A DNA stretch of 64,000 nucleotides from Tenuifilum sp. 4138str. Its GTDB lineage: Bacteria; Bacteroidota; Bacteroidia; Bacteroidales; Tenuifilaceae. Positions 37,488 to 46,624 of the stretch are shown one piece after another (within the stretch, counting starts at the first letter, position 1; every line of letters starts with the position of its first letter). The notes beneath the pieces were generated by a model. It did no database searches. It was not told the DNA's origin and saw nothing but the letters and a program-made list of their open reading frames with translations. Made by a program: the position numbers and the translations under genes. Where the stretch lies: positions 62,001-126,000 of the forward strand of contig NZ_JBGCUE010000005.1 in assembly GCF_041102575.1 (NCBI RefSeq). Reading direction: 5' to 3'.

Positions 37488-37612
37488 CCAGCCCCGTAGG
37501 GGCGTAATATTTGTAATACTAAGGCTAATCCAACGTGTAATGCGATGCACGCTATGGCATTCCAAAGATCAACACTGAAACATTGCATCGCAACAGAAAG
37601 GTATTGCAAAGA
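37488..37612. repeat. 330-bp element, module 1 only, copy 1
   Basis: It starts CCAGCCCCGTAGGGGCGTAA and stops after TATTGCAAAGAAC, where module 2 would begin. Confidence 0.85.
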
Positions 37613-37720
37613 ACAATTTCAGGAAACCCAATCAAAAGAGATAAAAGGTTAGAACGTACGAAAAGATGCTTCGGCTAGCTCAGCATGACAATAGTTCCAC
37701 GAACAACGAGCAACTACCAT

Positions 37721-39727
37721 CTACCTTTTGCTTTCAAGCATTTTCTGTAAGGCGTACATTTCGTCGCGGTAGCGGGCGGCTTCTATAAAGTTAAGCTGTT
37801 TGGCTTCAGCTTCCATGGCCTGACGGGTATGCTCGATGGCTTGGATGAGTTCATCGCGGGTCATGTACTTAACAACAGGATCGGCAGCATAGTCAACCTT
37901 TTCGGGTTCCACATATACCTTAGCAGCCGATTGCATGCTGCCCATTATTGGCTTATGGGCTTTGACTATCTGGGTAGGTGTGATGCCATGTTTCTCGTTG
38001 TAACGTAGCTGTTTTTCACGACGACGATTGGTTTCCTCAATGGTAATGCGCATGGAGTCGGTAATCTTATCGGCATACATAATTACCCTACCATTAATGT
38101 TTCGCGCTGCTCTACCAGCGGTTTGGGTAAGTGAACGCGCGGAGCGCAAAAATCCCTCCTTATCGGCATCGAGTATGGCAACCAGCGATACCTCAGGCAG
38201 ATCGAGCCCCTCACGCAGCAGGTTAACACCAACCAGAACATCGAAGAGCCCTTTCCGCAAATCCTCCATGATTTGCACGCGCTCAAGGGTATCGACATCG
38301 GAGTGAATATACCTGCACCGGATATCGAGGCGGGTTAAATATTTAGTTAGTTCCTCGGCCATGCGTTTGGTGAGGGTGGTCACCAGTACTCGCTCATCGC
38401 GGGTAACGCATTGGTTTATTTCCCCAATTAAATCATCAACCTGGGTTTGGCATGGCCGAACAATAATTGGGGGATCGAGTAGGCCGGTGGGTCTAACCAC
38501 CTGATCAACCACAATGCCCTGGCATTTTGTAAGCTCATAATCGGCAGGAGTTGCACTAACAAAAATGGTTTGCCCAACCAGCTGTTCAAACTCCTCGAAC
38601 CTAAGGGGGCGGTTATCGATTGCTGCGGGCAGCCTAAAACCGTACTCTACCAGCGTTTGCTTGCGGGAGTTGTCGCCACCATACATGGCCCTGATCTGGG
38701 GTATGGTAACATGGCTTTCGTCAATAACAGTTATAAAATCGTCGGGGAAGTAGTCGAGCAGGCAGAAAGGGCGCATGCCTGGCGGGCGACCATCAAAGTA
38801 ACGCGAGTAGTTCTCAATACCCGGGCAGTATCCAAGTTCGCGAATCATTTCCAGGTCGTACTCCACTCGCTCTTTAATGCGTTTGGCTTCCAGTAAACGC
38901 CCTTGGCTCTGGAAGAATTCAACCTGTTTAACTAAATCATCCTGAATTTGTCTGATAGCCTCGTTGATACGCTCCTTCCCAGCAATAAAAATATTTGCCG
39001 GGTAAATAACAGTATCGTCTAAAGTTTCAATGAAACGCCCAGAAACAGGGTCGAACTCCTCAATGGTTTCAATTTCATCGCCCCAAAAAATGATACGAAT
39101 GCCCCTATCGCCGTATGCAAGGTAAACATCAACGCTATCGCCTTTAACCCTAAAGGTACCACGCTTAAACTCCACCTCGTTCCTTGAGTACAGACTATCA
39201 ACTAGCTGGCGTAGTAAATGGTTGCGAGTAATTTTTTGTCCAACCCTAAGGTTTATCTTGCTGTTGTAGAAATCCTGTGGGTTTCCAATACCGTAAAGGC
39301 ACGATACAGAGGAAACAACAACAACGTCGCGCCTTCCTGATAGCAATGAGGAAGTGGCGCTAAGCCTTAACTTTTCAATTTCGTCGTTAATGGAAAGATC
39401 TTTCTCAATGTAAGTATCGGTTACGGGTAGGTAGGCTTCCGGTTGGTAGTAGTCATAGTATGAAACAAAGTACTCAACGGCATTTTCGGGGAAAAAAGCT
39501 TTAAACTCTCCGTAAAGTTGAGCGGCCAGAGTTTTATTGTGGCTAAGCACCAAAACGGGTCTATTAAGGTTGGCAATAACGTTAGCAATGGTAAATGTTT
39601 TACCCGAGCCGGTTACCCCGAGCAGGGTCTGGTGCCTATCGCCACGTATCAATCCTTCGGTTAGCTGGTTTATTGCTTCAGGCTGATCGCCTGCTGGCTT
39701 AAAATCCGATATTAGCTTGAATTCCAT
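37721..39727 (-). CDS. uvrB: Excinuclease ABC subunit B
   Basis: UvrB is the damage-verifying helicase of nucleotide excision repair. The 668-residue protein has the Walker A TLLGVTGSGKTFTIANV, the beta-hairpin region YYDYYQPEAYLPVTDTYIEK, helicase motifs such as DESHVTIPQIRAMYGGD and QTAGRAARNINGRVIMYADK, and a C-terminal UVR domain (LIQAIEHTRQAMEAEAKQLN) that contacts UvrC. The ATG at 39727 gives MEFKLISDFKPAGDQP, the usual start; the open frame reaches 39970 only by running into the repeat region upstream. Confidence 0.97.
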   Translation of the reverse strand: MEFKLISDFKPAGDQPEAINQLTEGLIRGDRHQTLLGVTGSGKTFTIANVIANLNRPVLVLSHNKTLAAQLYGEFKAFFPENAVEYFVSYYDYYQPEAYLPVTDTYIEKDLSINDEIEKLRLSATSSLLSGRRDVVVVSSVSCLYGIGNPQDFYNSKINLRVGQKITRNHLLRQLVDSLYSRNEVEFKRGTFRVKGDSVDVYLAYGDRGIRIIFWGDEIETIEEFDPVSGRFIETLDDTVIYPANIFIAGKERINEAIRQIQDDLVKQVEFFQSQGRLLEAKRIKERVEYDLEMIRELGYCPGIENYSRYFDGRPPGMRPFCLLDYFPDDFITVIDESHVTIPQIRAMYGGDNSRKQTLVEYGFRLPAAIDNRPLRFEEFEQLVGQTIFVSATPADYELTKCQGIVVDQVVRPTGLLDPPIIVRPCQTQVDDLIGEINQCVTRDERVLVTTLTKRMAEELTKYLTRLDIRCRYIHSDVDTLERVQIMEDLRKGLFDVLVGVNLLREGLDLPEVSLVAILDADKEGFLRSARSLTQTAGRAARNINGRVIMYADKITDSMRITIEETNRRREKQLRYNEKHGITPTQIVKAHKPIMGSMQSAAKVYVEPEKVDYAADPVVKYMTRDELIQAIEHTRQAMEAEAKQLNFIEAARYRDEMYALQKMLESKR

Positions 39728-40000
39728 ATTCCACAAATGTAGTAAAAATAGTGTAAAAGTGTGCTGCGAATAAGATAATGAGACTAAACCGCGAAGTGAA
39801 ATTCTAAGTTCAAGGTTTAGGAGTTTGTATCGCAAAGCAGGATTAAATATAAAGTTCAACGTTTCCAGCCCCGTAGGGGCTAAACATTTGTAATTCCAGG
39901 TCACTCCCGTATGTGTTGCGATGCACGCAACACTTTTCCCAGTAAGCAATACTGAAACGTTGCATCGCAACGCTAATGCATTGCAAAGATTGATTTATGC

Positions 40001-40030
40001 GTTCTTTCTTGTCTTGATACAAGAAAGAAC
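40001..40030. other. Perfect 11-bp hairpin inside the repeat element (copy 2)
   Basis: GTTCTTTCTTG and CAAGAAAGAAC flank the eight-base loop TCTTGATA. The same sequence is present in all three full copies. Confidence 0.9.
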
Positions 40031-40048
40031 CAAAGAAAATCAAGGCTG

Positions 40049-40189
40049 AAAAGCCCGACCCGATGGGTGCCCCGCGGGTGGAACTGCCGCGCGATACTAT
40101 TCGCCACACCTGCGGCGTGACTCATGTGGTATCGCTTACTAAGCCCACCGCCACGTTCCACCCCCGACCCATTGTCGGGTCAGGCTTTT
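40049..40189. other. 141-nt imperfect hairpin inside the repeat element (copy 2)
   Basis: The pairing runs AAAAGCCCGACCCGATGGGT with ACCCATTGTCGGGTCAGGCT-TTT, then GGGTGGAAC with GTTCCACCC, then GCGATAC with GTATCGC, and inside CCACA with TGTGG. Internal loops separate these helices. It can fold as RNA or as extruded DNA. Confidence 0.75.
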
Positions 40190-40207
40190 ATGCCATTGCT
40201 TGCCTCT

Positions 40208-40380
40208 TCCGCTCCATTCCCTCTCAGGGAAAAGGGCTGGGTTGAGGTCGTTTTCCATATTCAACCCAGATGACCCCTCTAAATCTCCCCTGAGAGGGGA
40301 GACTTTAGCCCTGCAATTAGGTCTCCTAATTGCTTCACCCCTCTCCTGTCAGGAGAGGGGTGGGGGAGAGGTCGTTTTTC
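40208..40380. repeat. CCCTCTC palindromic unit, copy 1
   Basis: It starts near CCGCTCCATTCCCTCTCAGG and includes TCTCCCCTGAGAGGGGAGA and the perfect palindrome CCCCTCTCCTG-T-CAGGAGAGGGG (40338-40360). A second copy is at 46021-46190. Confidence 0.85.
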
Positions 40381-40407
40381 ACGAACAGCGAACAACGAGC
40401 AACGCTT

Positions 40408-40534
40408 CCAGCCCCGTAGGGGCGAAACATTTGTAAATCCATGGCTACTCCCACATTTATTGCGATGCAGGCTGTGGTATTCCAATGAGCAAGAGTGAAG
40501 CGTTGCATCGCAACAGGAAATCAATGCAAAGAGC
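40408..40534. repeat. 330-bp element, module 1 only, copy 2
   Basis: It starts CCAGCCCCGTAGGGGCGAAA and ends after ATGCAAAGAGC. Confidence 0.85.
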
Positions 40535-40721
40535 AGCAGTAGTATCGAAAAGCAGGCTAAAGGATAAAAGCTAAAGGATAATGGATAAAGTACTTGGCTA
40601 GGGAATAGGGATTTTGGATTCAAGATTCAAGATTATTCAAGATCGCCTCCCAAGATGTGGGATTATTGTGTTTTCTGACCCCTGATTTTTGATTCCTATT
40701 TACAAATTATATTCCAGTTGA

Positions 40722-41147
40722 TTAGGAGAGGGTTTTTACCGTGTTTTCTATTTTAATAGCATTGATATACTTATCAATTACTTGAAGCAGCTCGTAGGCA
40801 TCAATTGGTTTTGAAACATATGCCACACAGCCAGCCGCCATGCAATTCTCCCTATCGCCGGCCATTACGCAGGCGGTTTGTGCAATAATTGGAATACTAG
40901 GATTGTGTTCGTGTATGATTGTTGATGCCTGAATGCCATTCATGCCTTCAAGCTTTATATCCATTAGGATTAGATCAATTGAGTAATTGGTTTTGACAAT
41001 ATCAACAGCCTGTTGCCCATTAGTGGCAAAGTAAAGCTTAGCACCTGTTCGGCTTAAAAGGGCAGTAAGTAGAATGGAACTAGGTTTGTCGTCTTCTACT
41101 ATTAAAATTTGTTTCCCTTTCCAGTTGAATTGTTCAAACGAGCCCAT
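40722..41147 (-). CDS. Single-domain response regulator (CheY-like receiver)
   Basis: The 141-residue protein is almost only a receiver domain: acidic pocket ILIVEDDKPSS, phosphorylated aspartate in LILMDIKLEGMNG, and the conserved Thr/Lys switch in PIIAQTACVM and AYVSKPID. The ATG at 41147 (MGSFEQFNWKGKQ) is the start; the open frame continues further only through a TTG. It has no output domain, so it likely works in a phosphorelay or by protein contact. No kinase is adjacent; the nearest is the TPR kinase at 28249. Confidence 0.9.
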   Translation of the reverse strand: MGSFEQFNWKGKQILIVEDDKPSSILLTALLSRTGAKLYFATNGQQAVDIVKTNYSIDLILMDIKLEGMNGIQASTIIHEHNPSIPIIAQTACVMAGDRENCMAAGCVAYVSKPIDAYELLQVIDKYINAIKIENTVKTLS

Positions 41148-41287
41148 TTTGTTGCATTTGTAAACCAGGCTCAAGTTAAATCTTTGAAATAAGATGTGGA
41201 ATAGAGAATTGCGGTTAATGTATGAAATGCATGCTTTGGTTTACGAAAATGCTTTTTTCGGGGTTGAAGTAAAAATTTTTGAAGCAA

Positions 41288-42037
41288 TTATCGATTTTCC
41301 AGTGCCTTGAGCTGTTGAGGGGAGCCAGTGATTTTGAAAACCAGGTCGTTTTTTTGAACAATACATGCCTTGTTCCTACGGTCAATTTTAGTTAGATACT
41401 TCAGATTTATTATTGCTGAGCGACTTACACGGAAAAAGGGATACTGAAGTAACTGCTGCTCCACATCTTTAAGAGAAACCGAGACAACCTCATCCTTTCG
41501 GGAATGTAAGTGAAGAACAGTATAGCTACCGCTTGCCTCGCACCAGATAATGTCATCGGGATCAACAAAAAGAACCCCGTTGCGCATGTTAAACTTAAGT
41601 TTAGGAAACTCCTCAAGGTGCTCAAGCAGAAGCTCTGCTTTTGACTTATCGGTTTTGATGCCATTACGTTTTTTTTCACGGTAACGGGCAAGGGTATCAT
41701 TTATATCGTCAATATCGATGGGTTTAAGCAGATAATCAAAAGCAGCATGTTTAATGGCTTTAATGGCAAACTGATTGTAGGCAGTTATAAATACAACTGT
41801 AGGGTTGTAAGGGGTATTGCGTAGCATTTGAAGGAGATCAAACCCTGAACCCCCGGGCATTTCTATATCCAGAAAAATAATATCGGGGTTATGCTGTTTA
41901 ATTGATTTAAAGGCTTGTGTAATGTTTTCGCATTTGTCCAAAACCTTTACATCATCGCTACTTTTAAGTAGGAAATCAATCATATCCCTCGAGTTGGGCT
42001 CGTCATCAACAATTATTGTTGTAATGGCACTTGGCAT
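41288..42037 (-). CDS. LytTR-type DNA-binding response regulator
   Basis: The 249-residue protein has a receiver domain (about 5-125: IIVDDEPNSRD, IIFLDIEMPGGSGFDLL, VVFITAYNQFAIKAI, YLLKPID) and a C-terminal LytTR domain (about 150-249: NGVLFVDPDDIIWCEASGSY, FFRVSRSAIINLKYL). It should bind DNA after phosphorylation. LytS-type membrane kinases usually neighbour such genes, but none is here, so it is an orphan regulator, 140 bases from the receiver-only gene at 40722 but on its own promoter or read-through. Confidence 0.92.
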   Translation of the reverse strand: MPSAITTIIVDDEPNSRDMIDFLLKSSDDVKVLDKCENITQAFKSIKQHNPDIIFLDIEMPGGSGFDLLQMLRNTPYNPTVVFITAYNQFAIKAIKHAAFDYLLKPIDIDDINDTLARYREKKRNGIKTDKSKAELLLEHLEEFPKLKFNMRNGVLFVDPDDIIWCEASGSYTVLHLHSRKDEVVSVSLKDVEQQLLQYPFFRVSRSAIINLKYLTKIDRRNKACIVQKNDLVFKITGSPQQLKALENR

Positions 42038-42138
42038 TTTAGGTTATTTTTCTGTTATGTTTTTTAAATTAACAACCCTTTAATCAAAGATATAAAACAT
42101 TTTTGGAATATAAACAAGGATAGTTGCAGATTTTTTTA

Positions 42139-42206
42139 GTTGATGGTTGATGGTTGATCAATTCCGTTTAACGGTTCACGATTTACGGCTCACGGCTCAC
42201 GAACCT
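42139..42206. repeat. CCGTGA-type repeats, copy 3 (inverted relative to copy 2)
   Basis: It reads TTGATGGTTGATGGTTGATC, then AATTCCGTTTAACGGTTCAC, then GATTTACGGCTCACGGCTCA. Its reverse complement closely matches 36490-36555. Confidence 0.8.
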
Positions 42207-42254
42207 CCCCTAGCTTTTCCTTAAATTCTAAATCTAGTAAAATCCCATTTTAAA

Positions 42255-42285
42255 TTGCCACATCCGACTAAATTGATTAGTTTTG
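42255..42285 (+). promoter_or_regulatory. Promoter of the transaldolase gene
   Basis: TTG (42255-42257), a 20-base spacer and TAGTTTTG (42278-42285), an exact -7 match, lie 33 bases before the ATG. It is among the best promoter matches in the window. Confidence 0.75.
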
Positions 42286-42317
42286 CATCACAAAATCAAG
42301 CTAAAACAGAACAGTAT

Positions 42318-42974
42318 ATGAAGTTTTTTATTGACACAGCAAACCTTGATCAAATTCGCGAGGCAAATGATCTTGGCGTTCTTGATGGCGTTACTACCAA
42401 CCCATCGTTGATGGCAAAGGAGAATATTCGTGGTGCTGAGAACATCAAAAAGCATTACGTAGACATTTGCAACATTGTAAAGGGCGATGTAAGCGCTGAG
42501 GTAATTGCAACCGATTATGAGGGGATGATACGTGAGGGTAAGGAGTTGGCTGCCTTGCATCCTCAAATAGTGGTAAAGGTTCCGTGTACCAAGGATGGCA
42601 TCAAGGCCATCAAGTATTTCACCGATAATGGAATACGTACTAACTGTACTCTTGTGTTTTCAGTTGGACAGGCCTTACTTGCAGCCAAAGCAGGAGCAAC
42701 ATATGTTTCACCATTTATTGGTAGACTCGATGATGTATCGACCGATGGGGTTGAGCTAATCCGAAAAATTGTTGATGTTTACAATTACTACGAATTTAGC
42801 ACCCAGGTTTTAGCTGCTTCAATCCGTCATACCATGCATATTATCCAGTGCCTTGAGGCTGGCGCCGATGTTGCTACTTGTCCGCTTAGCGCAATTCTTG
42901 GTTTACTTAACCACCCATTAACCGATATTGGTTTACAAAAGTTTTTAGATGACTATAAAAAGGTGAATGGCTAA
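42318..42974 (+). CDS. Transaldolase-like fructose-6-phosphate aldolase family protein
   Basis: The 218-residue protein belongs to the short transaldolase/MipB/TalC group. It begins MKFFIDTANLDQIREAN and shows DGVTTNPSLMAKE and IVVKVPCTKDGIKAI, which contains the Schiff-base lysine. The end region PLSAILGLLNHPLTDIGL is typical. It is either a transaldolase of the pentose phosphate pathway or a fructose-6-phosphate aldolase; sequence alone does not decide. The stop overlaps the start of tsaC by one base (TAATG), suggesting coupling. Confidence 0.93.
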   Translation: MKFFIDTANLDQIREANDLGVLDGVTTNPSLMAKENIRGAENIKKHYVDICNIVKGDVSAEVIATDYEGMIREGKELAALHPQIVVKVPCTKDGIKAIKYFTDNGIRTNCTLVFSVGQALLAAKAGATYVSPFIGRLDDVSTDGVELIRKIVDVYNYYEFSTQVLAASIRHTMHIIQCLEAGADVATCPLSAILGLLNHPLTDIGLQKFLDDYKKVNG

Positions 42975-43597
42975 TGCCTGAATGCCTCTACATAACAATG
43001 CACCCCCAGAACCCCAACCCACGGGATATTGACCGAGTGGTTGCGGTTCTGCAACGGGGTGGTGTTGTTATTTATCCCACAGATACGGTTTACGGTATAG
43101 GTTGCGATATTACAAATGTAAAGGCAGTTGAACGGGTTATTAAGCTTAAAGGGCTTAAGCCCAAGGATGCCCATTTTTCATTTATATGTAAGGATTTAAG
43201 CAATATTGCCGACTTTGCCAAGGTTAGCAACCCTACATTTAAATTGATGAAAAAGAATTTACCCGGTCCATTTACCTTTATCTTACCGGGTTTGCACAGG
43301 GTTCCCGATTACTTTTTGAGTAAACGGAAAACGGTTGGCATTAGAATACCCAATCACCAAATTCCCTTGGAGTTGGTTGATAGGTTAGGTAATCCTATCC
43401 TGACAACATCGCTAAAGGATAGCGATGAGGTTGTAGAGTACACCTCCGACCCTGAGCTCATTTATGAAAATTACAAGAACCTTGTAGACATTGTTATCGA
43501 TGGAGGTATTGGAGGAAATATCCCTTCAACCATTGTTGATTGCTCAGGCGATGAGCCTGTAATTCTTCGCGAAGGGCTTGGCGAACTGGTTTTCTAG
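42974..43597 (+). CDS. tsaC: Threonylcarbamoyl-AMP synthase (TsaC/Sua5/YrdC family)
   Basis: This enzyme makes threonylcarbamoyl-adenylate from threonine, bicarbonate and ATP for t6A modification of tRNA. The 207-residue protein matches the YrdC fold: GGVVIYPTDTVYGIGCD, then LKGLKPKDAHFSFIC, LPGPFTFILPG, VGIRIPNH and PSTIVDCSGDEPVILREG. Length fits the single-domain form without the Sua5 tail. It shares one base with the transaldolase gene and is followed six bases later by mobA. Confidence 0.92.
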   Translation: MPECLYITMHPQNPNPRDIDRVVAVLQRGGVVIYPTDTVYGIGCDITNVKAVERVIKLKGLKPKDAHFSFICKDLSNIADFAKVSNPTFKLMKKNLPGPFTFILPGLHRVPDYFLSKRKTVGIRIPNHQIPLELVDRLGNPILTTSLKDSDEVVEYTSDPELIYENYKNLVDIVIDGGIGGNIPSTIVDCSGDEPVILREGLGELVF

Positions 43598-43603
43598 ATC
43601 ATC

Positions 43604-44182
43604 ATGCAAAAGGTATCCCTTGCAATTTTAGCTGGCGGCAAGTCGAGCCGATTAGGGGGGATTGATAAAGCTCTTATAACGGTCGACGGGATTCCCTTAA
43701 TAAGCAGAATTTACAATACATTTAGAGCTGAGGTTTCGGAGGTAATTGTAATTTCAAACAGTAGCAGGACCTATCCCGTTGATGCACCCATTTTCCCTGA
43801 TAAAATTCTAAATTGTGGGCCTCTTGGCGGTATCCATAGTGCTTTAACCAATGCTGCTAGCAACTTGGTTTTAATAGTCTCTGTTGATATGCCATTTGCC
43901 AGTAAGGATATATTTCAGCAGCTACTGAACATCTACCAGCAAAGTAATGCCGAGGTTGTAGTCCCCAAACATGGCGATTTTCTGGAACCCTTGTTTGGGT
44001 TGTATAGCAAAACACTTGTATCAAGAATTAAAAGTATACTTTCCGACAAACAAGGACATCCAATAACAGAACTTTTAAGCCAGTCAAACACACAATACCT
44101 GGAGTTACCTGACGATTTTCAGACACGGATGTGGTTTTATAATATTAATACCCCCGATGACCTAAAGGCCTTAGAGCTATAA
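43604..44182 (+). CDS. mobA: Molybdenum cofactor guanylyltransferase
   Basis: MobA attaches GMP to molybdopterin. The 192-residue protein has the nucleotide-binding start LAILAGGKSSRLGGIDKALI, GPLGGIHSALTNAASNLVLI and VSVDMPFASKDIF with the metal-binding aspartate. A closing segment WFYNINTPDDLKAL is typical. No other molybdenum gene lies in the window, so use of the cofactor by some enzyme elsewhere is implied. It is in line with transaldolase and tsaC. Confidence 0.9.
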   Translation: MQKVSLAILAGGKSSRLGGIDKALITVDGIPLISRIYNTFRAEVSEVIVISNSSRTYPVDAPIFPDKILNCGPLGGIHSALTNAASNLVLIVSVDMPFASKDIFQQLLNIYQQSNAEVVVPKHGDFLEPLFGLYSKTLVSRIKSILSDKQGHPITELLSQSNTQYLELPDDFQTRMWFYNINTPDDLKALEL

Positions 44183-44276
44183 TTTGTAACCTGCAAACAA
44201 CCTTTGGTTCTCAACCGTTTGCGTTAAAATTTGTTGAATATTCAAATTTTACATTAACAAATTGTTCAATTTTAAG

Positions 44277-44284
44277 TACCTTTG
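44277..44284 (+). promoter_or_regulatory. Bacteroidota -7 box upstream of gap
   Basis: TACCTTTG matches TAnnTTTG exactly and lies 51 bases before the ATG. The -33 element is not clear. Confidence 0.6.
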
Positions 44285-44328
44285 TTTGGCTGAATTTTAT
44301 GCTCACAATTCATAATAACTAACTTTAA

Positions 44329-45342
<1,014 letters not shown>

Positions 45343-45360
45343 TAAGCATTATAAATTTTG

Positions 45361-45389
45361 AAAAGGCTGCCTTCAAGCAGCCTTTTTTT
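45361..45389 (+). terminator. Terminator of gap
   Basis: AAGGCTGC (45363-45370) pairs with GCAGCCTT (45377-45384), followed by TTTTT. Confidence 0.92.
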
Positions 45390-45579
45390 ATTGATAGTTG
45401 ATAGGTAAAGTTCTGACCTATGTTTATCATTCAATATCGTTCAGATAAAAAAACAGACCCTCTTTTTGTCATAATGTCGTAGCGAAGGATTTCGGGCAAC
45501 GGCAAGTGAGTATAGAAGAGAAAAGAGATGCGTCGACTGGGCATAGCATGACAATCGTGTCATGAACACCTAGCAAAAG

Positions 45580-45622
45580 AAAGCATCACAGAGTTACACT
45601 GTGTAATACGGTGTTTCACAGA
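45580..45622. repeat. CACAG unit, copy 3
   Basis: GCATCACAGAGTTACACTGT is followed by GTAATACGGTGTTTCACAGA. It matches the tails of the units at 36717 and 37312. Confidence 0.75.
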
Positions 45623-45675
45623 GCGTGTGACGTGATATTCACGAACAACGATTCACGAACAACGAACAACGTTTT

Positions 45676-46006
45676 CAGCCCCGTAGGGGCGTAATATTTG
45701 TAACTCCATGGCTACTCCCACAAGTATAGCGATGCACGCAATACTTATACCAAAGAGCAAAGGTGAAGCGTTGCATCGCAACAGAAAGGTATTGCAAAGA
45801 GCGTTTTAAATGTTCTTTCTTGTCTTGATACAAGAAAGAACCAAAGAAAATCAAGGCTAAAAAGCCCGACCCGATGGGTGCCCCGTGGGTGGAACTGCCG
45901 CGCGATACTATTCGCCACGCCTGCGGCGTGACTCATGTGGTATCGCTTATTAAACCCATCGCCATGTTCCACTCCCCGACCCATTGCCGGGTCAGGCTTT
46001 TATGCC
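45676..46006. repeat. 330-bp two-module repeat element, full copy 3
   Basis: It has the same order as at 36883 and 39865: CAGCCCCGTAGGGGCGTAAT, the GCGATGCA/TGCATCGC pair, the perfect 11-bp hairpin and the 141-nt imperfect hairpin ending GGGTCAGGCTTTTATGCC. Confidence 0.9.
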
Positions 46007-46020
46007 ACGGCTTGCTTCTT

Positions 46021-46190
46021 CCGCTCCACTCCCTCTCAGGAAAAAGGTCTGGGTTGAGGTTGTTTCCCATATTCAACCTAGATGACCCCTCTAAATCTCC
46101 CCTGAGAGGGGAGACTTTAATTCACGATAAAGCTTCCTTATTGCGCTCCCCTCTCCTGTCAGGAGAGGGGAGGGGGTGAGGTCGTTTTTC
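46021..46190. repeat. CCCTCTC palindromic unit, copy 2
   Basis: As at 40208, including the perfect palindrome CCCCTCTCCTG-T-CAGGAGAGGGG (46148-46170). Confidence 0.85.
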
Positions 46191-46211
46191 ACGAACAACG
46201 AACAACGTTTT

Positions 46212-46335
46212 CAGCCCCGTAGGGGCGTAATATTTGTAACCCAATGACTATTCCCATGTATTGCGATGCACGCTATTGAATTCCAAAGAGCAAGGGTGAA
46301 GCGTTGCATCGCAACGGAAAGGCATGGCAAAGAGC
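46212..46335. repeat. 330-bp element, module 1 only, copy 3
   Basis: It starts CAGCCCCGTAGGGGCGTAAT and stops after ATGGCAAAGAGC, at the same boundary as the other short copies. Confidence 0.85.
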
Positions 46336-46624
46336 GATTTACAAAAAAACAACAAGAATTAAAGGTAAAGAGATGCTTCAGCTAGTTCAGCATGACAAGG
46401 GAGCAGAAAGGAAGGTAGGGTTTTTGTCATCCCAAGCAAAGTCGAGGGACTTCTTCAAATGATTGAAGAGAAAAGAGCAATGAAATGCTTCGGCGAAGTC
46501 TATCCCGATAAATCACAACAACGTGATGTTTCCCTTGCGCACAATTTGACAAATATCCTTAACTAAACGACACTGAATCTTTAATTCATAATGTTGGTTT
46601 TTGCGGCACTCTATAGGCTCTGAC

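Larger units (their letters stand above)
36294..37720. other. 1.4-kb repeat-filled intergenic region, first of three
   Basis: No gene was accepted here. It contains AAAAGT tandem repeats, CCGTGA-type repeats, GTGTGCAG tandem repeats, two copies of a REP-like/CACAG unit, one full and one module-1-only copy of the 330-bp element. Short open frames inside are not conserved between element copies. Confidence 0.8.
39865..40194. repeat. 330-bp two-module repeat element, full copy 2
   Basis: Same layout as at 36883. The perfect hairpin is at 40001-40030 and the 141-nt imperfect hairpin at 40049-40189. Confidence 0.9.
39728..40721. other. 1.0-kb repeat-filled intergenic region, second of three
   Basis: No gene was accepted. 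It contains one full and one module-1-only copy of the 330-bp element, separated by a CCCTCTC palindromic unit, plus the uvrB 5' region and a short low-complexity tail (AAAGGATAAAAGCTAAAGGA). Confidence 0.8.
45343..46624. other. 1.3-kb repeat-filled intergenic region, third of three
   Basis: No gene was accepted. It holds the gap terminator, a degenerate REP-like unit (near 45466-45560), a CACAG unit (45580-45622), one full and one module-1-only copy of the 330-bp element with a CCCTCTC palindromic unit between them, and a degenerate REP-like segment near 46371-46510. Two convergent genes flank it. Confidence 0.8.

Noticed and set aside
39728-39970. N-terminal extension of uvrB
   Set aside because: The extra 81 codons run through the gap into the repeat element; UvrB normally starts at MEFKLISDF (39727).
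39843-40161. Minus-strand open frames in the repeat element (also at 36861 and 45745)
   Set aside because: Reading frames are not kept across copies, composition is odd and no start signals are present.
40063-40245. Open frame inside the 330-bp element (plus strand), with similar ones at 37081 and 45874
   Set aside because: The frames share text because the DNA is a repeat, but ends and downstream frame differ between copies. The base changes fit a folded structure better than a protein.
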